A DNA stretch of 64,000 nt. It comes from Heliocidaris erythrogramma. Lineage: Eukaryota; Echinodermata; Echinoidea; Camarodonta; Echinometridae. The position numbers and the translations under genes are program-made. The DNA lies in the NCBI GenBank assembly GCA_025617745.1, contig CM046871.1, positions 30,759,579 to 30,823,578 on the forward strand. Reading direction: 5' to 3'. Position 1 is the stretch's first letter. Every line of letters starts with the position of its first letter. The notes under the pieces were generated by a model that did no database searches, had not been told where the DNA came from, and was given only the letters and a program-made list of their open reading frames with translations. This document shows, piece after piece, positions 33,350 to 45,469 of the stretch.

Positions 33350-33671
33350 GTATGTAATCTCGTATAAATTCAAATTTTGGCCGGTTATCTCTTCCCAGTG
33401 TCTCACATTATTTTTTTCTATTTTTAGAGTTTCCTAATATCCTAAATTACCAGTGTGTTTTCCTGGTTTATATACATTCATACATCAACAAAATGTCCCA
33501 TCAGAACAGTTTTTAAATGTATGTAAGATTATTCTGGAACTCGACAGAAAAATTAGAACCTTTGGACCTTGGGAAATATGATTCACAAAAATAGCAGACA
33601 CGAACTTGTCATCGGTAATGGATTGATCAAAATAATTCTAGATTTGATACTATATTTCATCTTTAATGCAG

Positions 33672-33904
33672 AGAGCACTTTCTTGGATGGTGATGGTTTT
33701 TCTACTACTAGAGCTACCCCTTACTCCATTCTGTCCATTTCGGTTGTGCAACGTCTCGAACCATGGTTGAAAAGTGAATCGCGTGACTTGACACAACAGG
33801 AGCTCGAAATTATCAAACGAGACATTGGCCAGTCACATACTCTCTTGTTGGGAAAAACTGGCAACACAATGGATGGAGGTTTGAAGAACATTATCGTTCA
33901 AATA
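33672..33904 (+). CDS. Receptor exon: cytoplasmic tail, first part
   Basis: Seventy-eight codons between TAATGCAG and ATA|GTGAGT. The tail contains LEPWLKSESRDLTQQELEII, KRDIGQ and GGLKNIIVQI. This spacing faintly recalls the helix-E to catalytic-loop part of protein kinases but lacks the HRD residues. Confidence 0.82.
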
Positions 33905-34589
33905 GTGAGTATAGGCCTATAGGTAATACAATAATTATCATAACCTGAAAATCTACTGATTTATTTGGTGCTGACCCATCCACTTGCTCAGCTTTCCAAT
34001 TTCCCCCGATTCTATTTAAAAAGAGAGGTTTAATTGATTTAATTGGCTAGAAACAATGATAAATAATGGCTGATGCAATAAGCATTAAGATTTACCAGAA
34101 ATTATAGTCAGGTTTACCATGTTGTGATGTTGCGTCATGAAAAACGTAATATTAATTCCGACAAACATACCCTGATAGCAGAAAGTGTTAAAAATGACGT
34201 GATATTTACGTCGTGGTTTTCGTCTTTTTTAAGTCCTGTAATTACGTCAATAAGACGACAACTTGCACCAACGCAAGACGTCAAGAGGACGTCTTATTTT
34301 GACGTCATCTCTACGTCTTCATTCCTCTTCCCTGATAGCAGAAAGTGTTAAAAATGACGTGATATTTACGTCGCGGTTTTCGTCTTTTTTACGTCCTGTA
34401 ATTACGTCAATAAGACGACAACTTGCACCAACGCAAGACGTCAAGAGGACGTCTTCTTTTGACGTCATCTCTACGTCTTGTACACTGTAACAACTAAAGT
34501 GCTACTTTTAGGGGCATGTATAGTGACTGCACCTGAAATGCTGTTTATAGCACTTGTAGTGTGCTAATTTACCAGCAAAAAAAAATGTG

Positions 34590-34672
34590 ACCGTGGCGAG
34601 CCTCGAACCTGGTTCCGCTGATTGAGAGGCGCTGACGTTACCGATGGACTAACGAATGCTTCTTGCAATCCA
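34590..34672 (-). repeat. tRNA-like block, left arm
   Basis: On the - strand an A-box-like TTAGTCCATCGGTAACG and a B-box-like GGTTCGAGGCT are about 40 bases apart. Mirrors 34765-34830. Confidence 0.5.
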
Positions 34673-34764
34673 GTTTAGTCATGGGAGTTAAGTAGATAAC
34701 ATGAACTATGTGGTGTCGTAAATTCACTATGTAACAATATGATCTGCTCTGAATCGTACAATGT

Positions 34765-34830
34765 GAGTTAGTCTAGCGGTAATGCCAGCAATTCTCGATC
34801 AGCGGACCCTGGTTCGAAGCTCGCCCAAAT
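34765..34830 (+). repeat. tRNA-like block, right arm
   Basis: A-box-like TTAGTCTAGCGGTAATG and B-box-like GGTTCGAAGCT, the mirror image of 34590-34672. Confidence 0.5.
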
Positions 34831-36333
34831 CATTTTTTTTTTATGAATGTTTAGCAGTTTAAAGTAGATATTCAAAGAAAATCACAAATATGGCAATTAA
34901 TGTATCACTAGAAACTGGGAAGCTTACAGATGGCAATCGTATAAGTTTTATGTCAACTGCGTATCTGGTGATTATAAAAACAACACAAATAAAAGCTCTT
35001 CTCAGCATCTGGAATATCCGAGGATTCGCCAGAAATATAGCGATGTTTTGATGTCGTCACACTCGGGATCGATCCTGCTTAAGCAGACGATGTCCTATAA
35101 TGAATGAACGTAATTGCAATGCAATTATTTATCAAATTATAAAGAGTTTGGTGTATTTAAACATGACCTTATTTCACACCATTATAAAGGGAAAGTGAAA
35201 CTGATTCTGATAGCTAAAACCGTTTGATTGTAAATACATAGGAGAAGGGTCAATGATCAATGAAATAAACCCCACTTTCAAACTGAAAAGCCCTCCGAAT
35301 AATAGCAGGATGGTATTCGTTCCCTCTTGAAACGCCGAACATGCCCCGGTGCAAGCAGCTGAAAATACAATGGCGTCATATTTTGTTTACAAGTGACTGA
35401 TTCCTTTATTTTTTTAACGCTGCATTTTTCATCAAAATAATACCATACACGAAGTTAAGAGTGAGGCAACAGACTAACATTAAGACTGACGCTAGTGAAG
35501 GAAGAGAAATAAGTGAAGAGGAGATGACAAAATAGGCTCTGAAAAATGTGTAAGATGTTATGGGACATCGTCTGCTTAGACAGGACTGGTCCAGGGTGTG
35601 TCGTCACATATCTCAGCAGCGTTCGAGGAGCTCTTCAGCTGCTATATCGGGGGCTGTATTTTACCGTTTTATAATTGATAATAATCATTACTTCAAATGT
35701 TTCCAAGCGTTGAATTTGGATAACCTTGTTTAATTTATGCCATCTATGCAATAATAAGTATTAAGCCAATATTTAAAATCATTAACGTTGAGCCGGTCCA
35801 GCTCCCGTGAAAGTGCTGAAATAGCACGCTGTGTGCATTCAATAGCACTCTGAGTGCAGTCCCTATGCATGCCCTCAAAAAGTGCTATATACAGCACTTC
35901 AGTTTTTACAGTGTACAGATGACGTCAAAATAAGACGTCCTCTTGACGTCTTGCGTTGGTGCAAGTTGTCGTCTTATTGACGTAATTACAGGAAGTAAAA
36001 ATGAACGAAAACCACGACGTAAATATCACGTAATTTTTACCACTTTCTGCTATCAGGGTATCTTCCAACAAACTCTTACATGTTTGGACCCCCCCCCCCC
36101 CCCTTTGATTTTGTGTACAAACAAGATTAATCATATTAAAAATATATGATTTCAAATTCGAATTGTAGAACGTTCCTTACTTAAGCCTATGCATCCTTGC
36201 TAAACATGAAATAATAAAGGATAACAAGCAAATTGACATAAATATTACAGGCTATCAATCCAGAGTATTGATATTACTACTGAATATAATTTTCATTATC
36301 ATCATAATTCATCTTGATTTCATTTGTTAATAG

Positions 36334-36486
36334 AATGAAGCTAACAAAATCCAACATGCGTATGTCATACTGGACCCACCAGTAGCCTCTGCGGAATCGG
36401 ATGAGCAGATCAATGAACCTAGCACAGCTCACAATAATCTCTTAAAAGTTATGAGAGTAATCGAGGAGATACATGGAGGAAAATGA
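36334..36486 (+). CDS. Receptor exon: last coding exon
   Basis: Enters in phase 0 after GTTAATAG and encodes 50 residues ending EEIHGGK and TGA. Includes NKIQHAYVILDPP. Confidence 0.82.
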   Translation, partial: NEANKIQHAYVILDPPVASAESDEQINEPSTAHNNLLKVMRVIEEIHGGK

Positions 36487-36549
36487 GATAATGGATTAAG
36501 TAGAATAAGTGAGTGTGAAGATCACATCTACTTCTAAATTAAAAGCTAT

Positions 36550-36555
36550 AATAAA
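36550..36555 (+). promoter_or_regulatory. Polyadenylation signal
   Basis: AATAAA 64 bases after the receptor stop codon. Another lies near 36738. Confidence 0.55.
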
Positions 36556-36974
36556 GAGAGTTGTTGGAGGTCACGAATTTGGTGACTGCGTGTTTTTCAT
36601 GCTATTTTTTCAATTAAGTTTTAAAGATATAGGAAGACGACAAAGGTCAGGGTTTATCTGTTTGGCCTGACAAACATGTGTCCCATTTCCATACACTGAT
36701 CTAGTTTGGAAATTCTCATTTTCGCTATTTTGTCATGAATAAACATGTATTAAGAGTTCAACAGTTTAACAGGTCTGTTAAATCAATAGGAGCCTAAGGG
36801 AACCAACCATTTTCGGTGATAATCATAAAAGAAACCAATATACATGTACATGTATACAATATCATCAAACATACTGTTTTTCGAAGCTGTAGAGGAAAAT
36901 TTAATTATGTATATATTATATATAATTGTAAGGAAACATTTTACACCAGCTTTGGCAAATATATATATATATAT

Positions 36975-39900
36975 GTGACCGGCTCTGGCAAAACCAGGCA
37001 CTTGTCGCCCAAAATCAAAATTGAGATAATTGTGTATTCTGATAGAGAATTTTCTCCTCTTTAATTTGATACCAAACTCATACAGATTGAACAAAATATG
37101 ACAAAGTTATGACTAATCAAGATTAAGGAGGTTCCGTTTTAAACAACTGAGATATTCACATTTGAAATTCAGACTTGTTCGAAACACGCATACATTTTAC
37201 ATTCTTTCACAAACTCCTTAGCAACAGCATCAACCCTCCATCACATCTTTCTCAAATTTCACACAGCGCTTATATACACCTAAATGAATATTTCCTGAGA
37301 ACATGAATTTCCTTTGTTATTGTTTATTTAAATTACGAAGCAATAAAAAACAATGAAAAACATAAGAAAGTAGTCTACAAAATGGTACAAAGAAAAAAAA
37401 TTAATGAATAAAATAACATCTTTATTTACATGAGGAAACAATTCTTTTGCCTTGTTATTGTATTATTTTGCTCGGTATAAAAATTACATATTCAGTTCCA
37501 AGAGGAATGATATTAATTAATAAATGAATTAACAAATAAAACAATGAAATACAAAAGAAATTGAATATGTGTATTGCATTTTCAAACCTACCCCAAATAT
37601 TTTTGTTTCTTTCTTTGATCTCTTATTCATTATCACCAATAAATAACTATAGAGACATTCACATGTAGTTCAATAATTACTTATCCTTTAAAGGAAATAC
37701 ATTTATAGAAAACAATAGCAAGGGATTACATAATATTAATAATGTACATGTAGTATACAATACATTACAGGACATAACATACATTCATGAATTATTTGTA
37801 TTTGTATAAAAGGCCTTGCAAATGATTCCTTTGTAAATAAATTTCTTTGGTAAGCACTCAGGCCTGTGGATAAAACAGTACATATTTTGTTTCAGTCAAT
37901 TATTACCAATTAATACAGACTGATACAAATCAAATCAAAATATTTTTATAGGGAAACTAAAATACTTTTTTAAAAAATGACCGATGATCCTTTTTTTTTA
38001 TCCTCCCCCCTCCCCCCCCCCCCCCCCCCCCGTATGATTAAATCTGAGAGAAATATATTGCAATGTGAATATCTTCATGACAGGTAAGGTGACATGTAAA
38101 GTTATTATATATTATAATTTCATTAATTTCATAAATGGAATTTGTATGGAAATATGTATCAATGAATATCAGACCATAATATCGATAATGTTGAACTGCA
38201 AGATTTTGGCTCCATGAAATGGAACTCGTTTGTGACGATGTTCACATTCATTCCATAAGTTCTTGAATTTTGTTGTGACAGTTTCAGTCACATTCAGTGA
38301 CCAGAAGAACAAGGTAAATAAATACCACTAGTACAGTGACCGTCAAGTCGCAACATCAAAGTTAAACTATGGTCGATATAATATTCATAGTTATCGCTTT
38401 CCATGACATGCTCCAATCACAGATTTTCAAACAACATGCAATGATTTTTAAATTAAAAATGATGGCTCCTTTCTACTTGAGTTCAGTGGTAGTGCCAGCT
38501 CCCGTCTGTAACCTGCAGGAAGGATGACAAAAACAGAGAAAAATAAAATTAATGAGAATAGTGCATCATTAGTACAAAGACAAAACTTTACTGGCCGAGT
38601 TACTGACAGTAATGTTGAATTGGATGTTCTCGTATAGATATTTTTGGCGACATACATCAAGGCCAGCTGGTTGGATCCTCTCATGAAGGGTTGCAGGTGG
38701 CACTGATCTGGAAAAGTCAAATGATTTTATTGGAGTACTTTCACAAAGACTTTAGATTTATTAATTTACACACAGTTACATTTGATTGCCTTGATGCATT
38801 CATTTATTAGAAATTATTGAAAAAGATTCTGACTTCTGTGGATGAGGGCACAAAAGTACAAATTTTTCAAAGTAATGTCAAGAGTGAATGCAATTTCAGA
38901 AACAAATTCAGCTAAAGATTTTACACAAATATATCCCATAATAAAAAGGTTAAAACAAAAGTGAACTAGTATTTAATGTAAACATAAAATCACCAGAGCG
39001 ATTCCTGATTTTCCTTGGAGAATTGCTCAATGCATCGTCTACCTTCAAACAGCTGGGAACTGCAGTGGCATTGGCGGTCCCTGATAGGAATGCCGTCAAC
39101 CTCTTCAGCTCTCGCAGTAGCCGCAGCTGCTTCAACTTCTATATCATCGTGAAAGCCAATCTCCTCATCATCAGCCAGGTCCATCGGTTCAGGCTCAGAA
39201 TGATCAGCAGAATCATCGCTTTCTGGTTCTGAAGATGTAGATTGCTCACTTTCTTGTGTTTCCTCCTCTGTTTCTTCTTCACTATCTGACTCTGTCATTA
39301 TAAATATAAATAATATATTATAATCAGGACCAGGTCAGTTCTTCATGGCATATAGACTCTGTACAGCATAAATTTACAACATCTAAACTAAATATTTAAG
39401 CTCCAGCCCCAGGATGATTCAAATCATTATTCAACCGACGAGTAAACTAACATTAATTATTCACATGTGTATTAAAAGAAAATGAATGAAACTTTATTAC
39501 GTTTTGTAGATCTTTGTGTAACAAAAATATTTGTGACAGTAGCTAGCGACTGGCCACCGGCATGGTATGGCTCCAGTGCCCAAGTCTACGCAGTGCCCAT
39601 GTCTGCGCACAAGCGTAACTGCGCGATTCCAATCAAACAAAACACGCAACAAACACAAACTTTTCATCTTTATCATAGCGATTGGTATGCAAAAAAAAAC
39701 GAGTCAAATAATGAAAAAAACCCGTCTTATTTCAGATATTTCATTTACAAGCCTCAAAATGTTGTCTTTCACGTCCGAACTCCGGAACTGCGTGTAAAAT
39801 GAATGAGTGCACAGACATGGGCACCATTTTTTTTTCAATGTTGAAATGACACGGCCACCGTTTCTTGTGAAAATGGCATTGTTCTTGCTCTAATTTTGAT

Positions 39901-41082
39901 GAGAATTTTTTTTCAAATAACTCCTTTAGAATATCAGGAATAATATAAAATAAAGCTTTAGAGGAATATTAAAGAAATTCTTGTTCATTTCCAGGTCAAA
40001 ACCTTAGGTGCGCAGACATACATGTAGGGCTCCCCATCATACTGCGTGGTACGTAATTGTCTACGCCACCTAAAGTAGCTCAGTTAAAAAATGTTAACGT
40101 TAATATTGCCATCTAGCTATTACCAAATAGACTCTAGATCTAAGTCAATCTAACTTGATTTGTGCCTAAATTGTGGCTAAAAGCTTTTCTTTTGCCATGG
40201 GCATGCAATGGCTACGCCCAACTTTACTTGGCTAAAAAAATTTCTTCAAATCAAAATTAAGAGTTAATCTGCCAAATTCATCAAAATCAACACTAGGTGG
40301 GTTAACATTCCTTTCACATCACTCATCAGCCTTACTAGATCACTAATTTTGAGTTTACATCGATCCCCCAATATACTTTCTTTATCAGATTTTATTTAAC
40401 ATAAAATAAGATACTCACCGGGAGCGGAAATTCTGTCCAGACTCTTGCTATACTTTACACAGTGCACAGTGAGTGAAACAAACACAAAAGTCTATGTACG
40501 GTGCAACACAAAAGCACTAGCACAGCAGCTGATGAGAGAGGCGAGATTACGGTCAAGCACCAAGCGGACCAATCAGATTACGAGAATGAGACCAGGCCCC
40601 TAGAAACGCATTCTGTTTACAGCGTGGAAACCAGATTTGCATAAAAGGTGTTGTCTGCAAATCGAATTTCCATTGGTTCATTTCGCTATTACACTATAGA
40701 GATACCCATATTTGGAATCTACAAAGCCAGCTCTTTCCATTCATACCAAACACATTGGGGATGGTCTCAGAATATGCGTGGTAACTCGATCGACAAAACA
40801 GCGAAATTGGCGAGAATTTCCTCCCAAATCGTGATTGATGCTGAGAAAGGGAAGATTTTTGGACAAAACCTGAAAGTGGCTACCTGTCTTTTTTCATAAT
40901 TTTGGAATATTTTTAGTTGGAATTTCAGAATGATTTTTGGTTTGTCAGAATCTTGAGATGTTCCCCATGCTAGCCATAACAAAATCTCAATTTCGACCAG
41001 GAGGTCAAATTTTGACCTATTTGGGTGATTTGCGGGCGATGACTCTCAGCGACATCCGCCTGGTTTTGCTAGAGCGGGTCAC
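36975..41082. mobile_element. 4.1-kb TIR element flanked by (TA)n
   Basis: Ends GTGACCGGCTCTGGCAAAAC and GTTTTGCTAGAGCGGGTCAC are imperfect complements, and both sides are TATATA. On the - strand it holds a candidate transcription unit: a CCAAT box near 40569, a first exon ending at 40419 (CCCG|GTGAGTAT) and an acidic coding exon (38990-39298). I recognise no transposase core. Confidence 0.6.
38990..39298 (-). CDS. Acidic Cys-containing exon in the TIR element
   Basis: A strongly acidic, Ser/Glu-rich frame (TESDSEEETEEETQESEQ) ends in QCHCSSQLFEGRRC-IEQFS. The C-x-C ... C-x2-QFS pattern resembles N-terminal parts of orphan transposon-type proteins in marine invertebrates, from memory. A possible donor (CTCTG|GTGATT) lies just before the stop. 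I could not find a matching next exon. Confidence 0.45.
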   Translation of the reverse strand: MTESDSEEETEEETQESEQSTSSEPESDDSADHSEPEPMDLADDEEIGFHDDIEVEAAAATARAEEVDGIPIRDRQCHCSSQLFEGRRCIEQFSKENQESLW

Positions 41083-41083
41083 A

Positions 41084-41158
41084 TATATATATTTTGAATC
41101 GAAACTATATATATATATATTTTGAATCGAAACTATATATATATATATTTTGAATCGA

Positions 41159-41193
<35 letters not shown>

Positions 41194-41226
41194 TTGAATC
41201 GAAACTATATATATATATATATATAT
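41084..41226. repeat. Tandem repeat of (TA)n plus TTTTGAATCGAAAC
   Basis: Four TTTTGAATCGAAAC blocks separated by TATATA tracts. (GT)n, (CT)n and (TA)n follow at 41300-41380. Confidence 0.9.
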
Positions 41227-41525
41227 AGTTCAAAAGTTCTGCGACGGAGATTTAAAATAGAGAGAAAATTTACTCCGTTAGACACGGAATAATTTATTCT
41301 GTGTGTGTGTGTGTCTCTCTCTATCTCTCTTTCTCTCTCTCTCTCTCACGCTATATATATATATATATGTGTGTGTGTATATATTTTTGTTGTTAATGTA
41401 AAATTTAAAACTGAGAGATAAGGAAATATTTAATTTTTTCCACCCAATCGATTTTTTCCGTACGCATATTACCTGTTATTTTTCCGAAGGTTCATAATTC
41501 CGAATGTTCGTTTTATACTCCTGAA

Positions 41526-42731
41526 CAGGGGTGTCGTTCCGTGTTCACGATTGGGGGGGGGGGGGGGATGACCGGCGAGGGAGCAGAGCCAGTGGTGTAT
41601 CTAGGGATCATGGCCCCCGGGGCAAAAAATGAAGTTACGCCACCCCCCCCCCCCCCCCCCCCCGAGTACCCAAACTTATCTACGTTAGCGAGGGAGCATT
41701 TTACCCAGGAAATTTTGCAATTGACCACCGCAATTCAGCGGTAGATAAGCTCGCATTTTATACATTGCTAAATGGTTTTCTATTCACTCACTTCTACAAA
41801 CGGGAGCAAAATTAACGAAAACTCTCAAGAGGCTTCAGAAAGAGTCGAGATATTCAGCAAGGCTACCTAAAGTTGAGAACCTTTGCAAATACTGTTTTAT
41901 ACACTTTATCCTATATTGGGGGCGCAATATTTAGCAGGAGTCATTACGAAACTTACATGATATAGCGAGCAAAGCAATTACATCTTTACATCTTTACATT
42001 TTCAAATTTTGAACCCTTTAAGCTATTTATTTTTTTTATATAGGCCTACTGGGGGCGCGAAATTACGAGATCCTGAAAGAAAATAATTATGTGAGGGAGC
42101 AAAGCGACCGAGCTTTGGAAAATTTTCGCATTTCAAACCTTAAAAAACTAGATTTCTAGTGCATTTACAATGCGGATTTGGGGGCGCATAATCCGTAAGG
42201 ATTATGAGTTTTCTTCATTTCCCCCTTCTTTCTTTCTCTCCTTTGCGTTTTTTGCGCCCCTCCAAGTGACGCCTGGGGCACGTGCCCCCTGCCCCCTAGA
42301 TACGCTAAGCGACAAAGCGGGGGAGGGTGTGGGATATCCCCCTCCCACTCCAGGGACTTTTTCAAAAATCTGTCTAAAAAATCTGTCAGCGCATCCCAAA
42401 ATGTTTTTAATGAAAAGAAGGAATGCACGGATATACGCCAATGGACGGAACCCCTCAATTGAGAATAACAATGCGAGCGAACGAATTTTCTTCGATATTT
42501 TCGCATTGAAATTATGGAATATCTCATTTCCTTACTTCTAATCATTAAAGAATGTAATGATATTTCAAGATAAAACATAATGAGTTGGATAATCATTAGT
42601 TTTAAGTTAATTTATTTTATCCAAAAATATTGGGGGGGGGGATGATAACACAGGCCATCCCCCACCTCAAATTTTTGTTGGGAGATATAAACCTCCCCCC
42701 CCCCCCCAATCCCCCGGGATCGACACCCATG
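41526..42731. mobile_element. hAT-like dispersed repeat, copy 2
   Basis: Ends CAGGGGTGTCG and CGACACCCATG, with an 8-bp target duplication CTCCTGAA (41518-41525 and 42732-42739). Shares long blocks with 24114-25988. It is inserted into an older repeat of CCGAAGGTTCATAATTCC units, whose halves lie at 41484-41517 and 42740-43060. Confidence 0.8.
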
Positions 42732-43099
42732 CTCCTGAAGTTCGTATTTCCGAAGGTTCTTAATTCCGAAAATGAAAAGGGGTTAATAATTGCAAAAATG
42801 AAATAGGGTTAACAATTCTCAGGTTTCCGAAAACTTAGAACGCTACTTCAATTTCGAAATTATGAGTTTTTCATTTTCGGAATCCTTATCTAATTTTCTG
42901 GATTATGAACCTTCGTAATTGTGGCTCTTCGGAGTAATGCAACGAATGTTTGGAATCATGCATCCTATTTAATTTTCGGAATTATAACGCCCTTCCCCTC
43001 TGGTATGGGAATTTTGTGTTTCGAAATTAGTATTATGAACCTTGGGAAATCGAACCTTCGGAAGAACGAGTCACCCCCCCCCCCCCCCCCCCCCCCGCG

Positions 43100-44980
43100 C
43101 CCGCCTGCTCCAGTGACCTCTGCACGTCCATTTATTGAAAATAGGCCACTCGCCAAAAGTGGGTCCTCAGTTTTGTTAAATGTTGAATTGGGTAAATACA
43201 TGTATGTTAGAAATTGCAGTTTGAGTCAGTGTGACGCAGCCGCCATGCGGCGTGCATGTAGATATTATGGATAATATGTATTGATTCCATTTTATTGATT
43301 TAATGATTTCAAAGATGCAGTTATGAATTGATAGATTAGTATAATTAGTTACAGGTCGATTGAGTGAGGAATCGAGTAAGTATCTAAATTAATATATGTA
43401 ATAAAATTTAATATCGTTTGTTTATGGCTTGCCATGTGGCTACATATATTCACCATGTCATATCTCCCAATCGTAAATTGTATACGGTCAAAAATAGAAT
43501 TTTAAAAAAAATAACATAAGACAGTAAAATATGAATACGTTTTTCACAAAACTAGAGGTCTGTTGAGGTCAGAAATACCCCAAATTTTGATATTAATACT
43601 CAACCGTGCAGGAACACTAATCTTGGTGATTTTTAAGCGAATATGTAATATAGTGAGTATTAATTATTTTGAAAGCATTCATGAAATAGGCCAATAGAGG
43701 GCGAGAATTAATCGACCACAGAGATAGAAATACTAAATCGGTGGCTAAATTACGATTATGATATAGTGTAGAGAAAATAAAGTGATGAAAACACCGGCAA
43801 TGAATATGGTTCATTGGTTTTCTCCTTTTATGTTAGTGAGCATTGTTGAATTATGCACAAGAAAACATTTCTAGTGAATATATGCAATTATTTGAATTTC
43901 ATTTGCATAAATTTGGCTAAGCGCAGATTGCTTGAAAAGTGGAAATTTGTAAGCAAAATAATCTTCGATTGTCTTTCTTTGTGCGATCAAAACGCACAAA
44001 AAATATTTGCGCATCCCGTAAATGTCTGTGTGAAATTTTCTTAGCGTTTATGCTCATTCCTTTTTTTTTTCTCTCTCTCTCTCTTTTCATGACTCTGGAA
44101 TTCACGTTTTTGTTGGCGTCACAACCAACTAATTCAATTAGTATACTTATAATTTGATTTTCGTTCATTGTGTGATCTAGCCTATAATAAAGTTTACGCT
44201 GCACTAAATGGAGAAGTGTCTTGTGTTGTATGTTATGTTAATAATAACCGTTCTTGTATAGCGCATATCACGCTATGATACGTCCCTATTCTCTTCCAAA
44301 TGGTTTGGATGTGACCCTGGCTTTAACTCCGGCAGCCGAAATCAAAGAGCTCCTTATATTTCGCTCTTTTTGTATCTTTAATTTTCATTTATATTGTTCG
44401 ATTTAGGCTTTGTGTTCATTCTTGTGATTTGCTCTCATGAGTGTAAGACGAAAATCTTAATTATGCCTCTGTTCAACGCTAATCTCGGTTTTGTAGTATA
44501 CCAAACAACTTTTCTATAAGAAAGCTTTGAAAGTTTGAAAATTATAGACCACTAAATTTATGCGAATCTAAAATTGGCAATTTGGTGAATCGACTGTGAC
44601 TTAATTTCCTCTGCACATGACAGTACTCAAGATAATATTGTAGATATCATTTCGTTATAGAATTTTAGTCATTCTAGTTATTTGGAGCTAATGGACGAGC
44701 TGTCCGCCGCTACGCTACCGATTCGGCCAATTTGAAATTCCCATATGTCTAGTGATCGTAGCTTTCAAAAAACTTTGAATGCTTGTCCGATTAGGTTCAA
44801 CCCTTCACTTACCTGCTTCTCCAATTTTCTTTTTTCCTTCAGAACAACTTGTCATCGAGATTAGAATTTCTTTTAAAGCTAGCTTAAACTGATAGAATAC
44901 ATAGACATCCTTATAGGTCTCCATGGTAGAATAGAACAGCGCTGTCTTGTGGTCATTCCTATTTGATGCAAATAAGATTA
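43100..44980. other. Intergenic, nothing supported
   Basis: AT-rich with scattered short frames. No domain, RNA gene or bounded element that I can defend. Confidence 0.4.
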
Positions 44981-44982
44981 TA

Positions 44983-45146
44983 GTTAGTAAACGAAGAAGC
45001 TTGATGGGAGGAATTTTAATTTGTAAAATTGGAACCAGCGGGATTCGAACCTGTCATTTACTGCTTGCCGGGCAGCGACTAAACCACCAGGCTATTCTGG
45101 TTCACGGCCAAGTCACGATGAACTGGAATCAAATACCCAAGATCAT
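44983..45146 (-). mobile_element. tRNA-Gly-like SINE, copy 1
   Basis: On the - strand GCCTGGTGGTTTAGTCGCTG (A box) and GGTTCGAATCCCGC (B box) are followed by an AT-rich tail shared with the copies near 55.5 kb. Confidence 0.72.
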
Positions 45147-45248
45147 TGGCGGCGGAAGCACCAAAATTTAGGGGGGGACGCCAGACCATATTTTAACACT
45201 TAAAATACTTAATTGAAATTGCGGATAATTCAGTAAAATAAGTGGAGC

Positions 45249-45249
<1 letters not shown>

Positions 45250-45296
<47 letters not shown>

Positions 45297-45460
45297 TAAT
45301 GATAGTAATAATGACAATAATAATGAAAATGATAATAATGATAATGATAATAATGATAATGATAATAATGATAATAATAATAATAATAATAATTATTATT
45401 ATTATAATAATAATAATTATTATTATTATAATAATAATCAGAATAATCAGAATTATTATT
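45250..45460. repeat. (AAT)n/(ATT)n microsatellite
   Basis: About 200 bp of AAT, GATAAT and ATT units. Confidence 0.95.
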
Positions 45461-45469
45461 GTTTCGATT

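Larger units (their letters stand above)
34483..35913. mobile_element. Nested MITE with CACTGTAA ends
   Basis: The ends CACTGTAA and TTACAGTG are flanked by TA. The arms share AAGTGCTA and GCATG...ATAG blocks in inverted order. Two tRNA-like blocks and a further inverted pair (GCAGACGATGTCC near 35095 and GGACATCGTCTGC near 35570) lie inside. Confidence 0.75.
34170..36058. mobile_element. TA-flanked MITE with duplicated left arm and nested element
   Basis: TIRs CCCTGATAGCAGAAAGTG and complement, flanked by TA. The left arm is present twice in tandem (period 160 bp, 34170 and 34330). The arms are packed with GACGTC and several TGACGTCA octamers. A second TA-flanked element (34483-35913) is inserted in it. 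Confidence 0.82.
186..36486 (+). other. Gene span: C-type lectin / LDLa / LRR / seven-transmembrane receptor
   Basis: I joined 20 well supported exons, plus a tentative first one, by eye from splice sites and reading phase. The order is C-type lectin domain, seven LDLa modules, LRR N-cap, four LRRs, LRR C-cap/hinge, 7TM and tail. Phases are consistent throughout: lectin and LDLa exons join in phase 1 (one phase-2 junction inside the lectin), LRR exons in phase 2, TM6/TM7 in phase 0. The spliced reading frame is about 3252 nt. The LDLa+LRR+7TM order is that of relaxin receptors and the mollusc GRL101 receptor (type C LGR family), which are rhodopsin-class GPCRs of the plasma membrane. The ligand cannot be inferred. 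More LRR exons may lie unseen in the 6 kb intron 23346-29390. Confidence 0.88.

Noticed and set aside
38448..38720. Second exon of the acidic ORF in the 36975-41082 element
   Set aside because: An acceptor is present, but the phase gives an immediate stop when joined to the exon at 38990-39298.
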